Position numbers and translations under genes: made by a program. From Thermoplasmata archaeon (lineage in GTDB: Archaea > Thermoplasmatota > E2 > UBA202 > JdFR-43), in the NCBI GenBank assembly GCA_021157745.1, contig JAGGWA010000131.1, positions 1 through 6,031 on the forward strand: DNA of 6,031 nucleotides. Direction: 5' to 3'. Within the stretch, counting starts at the first letter, position 1; each line of letters opens with the position of its first letter. Shown here piece after piece: positions 5,896 to 6,031 of this stretch. Below the pieces are notes generated by a model. It was not told the origin of the DNA. It worked only from the letters and a program-made list of their open reading frames with translations, and searched no databases.

Positions 5896-5901
5896 AAAAA
5901 A
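5896..5901 (-). terminator. Probable T-tract terminator after tRNA-Ser
   Basis: The minus strand has TTTTTT starting eight bases after the tRNA discriminator base. Short U-runs are enough for archaeal RNA polymerase to terminate, and no hairpin is needed. Confidence 0.5.
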
Positions 5902-5908
5902 TCGTAGG

Positions 5909-5992
5909 CGCTGGGAGCAGGATTTGAACCTGCGTGGGCTTGCGCCCAGCGGCTCTCGAGGCCGCCGCCTTTCCGGGCTAGGCTATCCCAGC
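5909..5992 (-). tRNA. tRNA-Ser (CGA anticodon)
   Basis: The 84-base minus-strand sequence folds as a class II tRNA and reads UCG serine codons. The acceptor stem is GCTGGGA (5992-5986) with TCCCAGC (5916-5910), and the discriminator G at 5909 is the usual serine identity base. U8 and A9 follow the acceptor. The D arm is GCC/GGC with a GG in the loop. The anticodon stem GCGGC/GCCGC encloses loop CTCGAGA, giving anticodon CGA at 5958-5956. The long variable arm, TGGGC-GCAA-GCCCA, is diagnostic of serine/leucine-type tRNAs. The T stem GCAGG/CCTGC encloses TTCAAAT. There is no intron, and the 3' CCA is not encoded (the next bases are CCT). An alternative pairing shifted outward by two bases extends the acceptor but breaks U8 and the discriminator, so it was not used. 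Confidence 0.97.
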
Positions 5993-6011
5993 GCAATGTT
6001 ATAATAGAGCA

Positions 6012-6021
6012 TTTTTATTAA
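6012..6021 (-). promoter_or_regulatory. Probable TATA box of tRNA-Ser
   Basis: The minus strand reads TTAATAAAAA just upstream, centred about 24 bases before the first base of the tRNA. A second AT-rich stretch (TATTATAA, about 5999-6006) is too close to serve. Assigned by spacing and composition only. Confidence 0.45.
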
Positions 6022-6031
6022 GCTTGCTATG

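Larger units (their letters stand above)
5655..5908. other. Intergenic spacer between tRNA-Ser and the HTH-ACT operon
   Basis: Apart from the TATA box at its left edge, the 5676-5721 inverted repeat and the T6 tract after the tRNA, I see nothing functional here. Short reading frames occur on both strands: 20 codons at 5811-5873 minus, 20 codons at 5752-5814 minus, and a 69-codon GTG-started frame at 5698-5907 plus. None has a ribosome binding site, a recognisable motif or a clear promoter. Confidence 0.5.

Noticed and set aside
5698..5907. 69-codon plus-strand frame starting with GTG next to the tRNA
   Set aside because: No ribosome binding site or promoter, no recognised domain, and it ends against the tRNA 3' end, which looks like chance.
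5811..5996. 61-codon minus-strand frame running through the tRNA
   Set aside because: Its first two thirds are the tRNA gene itself. Only the last 20 codons (from 5873) are outside, with no start signals.
5900..6000. tRNA-Ser as an integration site for a mobile element
   Set aside because: No second copy of the tRNA 3' end, no integrase and no mobile-element gene is present in the window.

Overview
The window looks like an AT-rich archaeal chromosome, most plausibly a thermophilic euryarchaeon of Thermoplasmatota type. Supporting signs are an archaeal type A RNase P RNA, TATA-box promoters with short or absent leaders, a PGF-CTERM-like C-terminal sorting signal, an HTH-ACT regulator of a mainly archaeal family, and a single-domain PRC-barrel protein. 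The two structured RNAs are far more GC-rich than the protein genes, as is common in thermophiles. The exact lineage is an inference; no species is claimed.

Every supported gene is on the minus strand, so transcription runs from high to low coordinates. In that order: (1) tRNA-Ser(CGA) at 5909-5992, with its own TATA box and a T6 tract just after it. (2) A 262-base spacer holding an inverted repeat and a TATA box. (3) A two-gene operon: an HTH-ACT regulator, then a radical SAM/SPASM enzyme after a one-base gap. (4) A small PRC-barrel gene behind a perfect 14-bp palindrome. (5) A three-gene cell-surface operon with its own TATA box and Shine-Dalgarno site: an Ig-like protein ending in a PGF-type sorting signal, an Ig-like transmembrane protein with a long charged coiled-coil cytoplasmic tail, and a calcium-binding (thrombospondin type 3-like) lipoprotein. 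These genes are packed with a one-base gap and an ATGA overlap. (6) The RNase P RNA gene rnpB at 1-289, whose likely TATA box overlaps the lipoprotein stop codon.

Two modules deserve attention. In the surface operon, the first two proteins share a membrane-proximal domain signature (N-F/Y-G-N, P-P/S-GWK, then TPH), but one appears to be sortase-processed and the other is membrane-spanning with an intracellular coiled coil. Together with the Ca-binding lipoprotein this resembles an envelope-spanning assembly. In the regulator/radical SAM operon, the enzyme has a complete seven-cysteine SPASM signature, typical of peptide- or protein-modifying enzymes, but no obvious substrate peptide is encoded in the window. 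There is no sign of CRISPR, insertion sequences, phage genes or integration sites.
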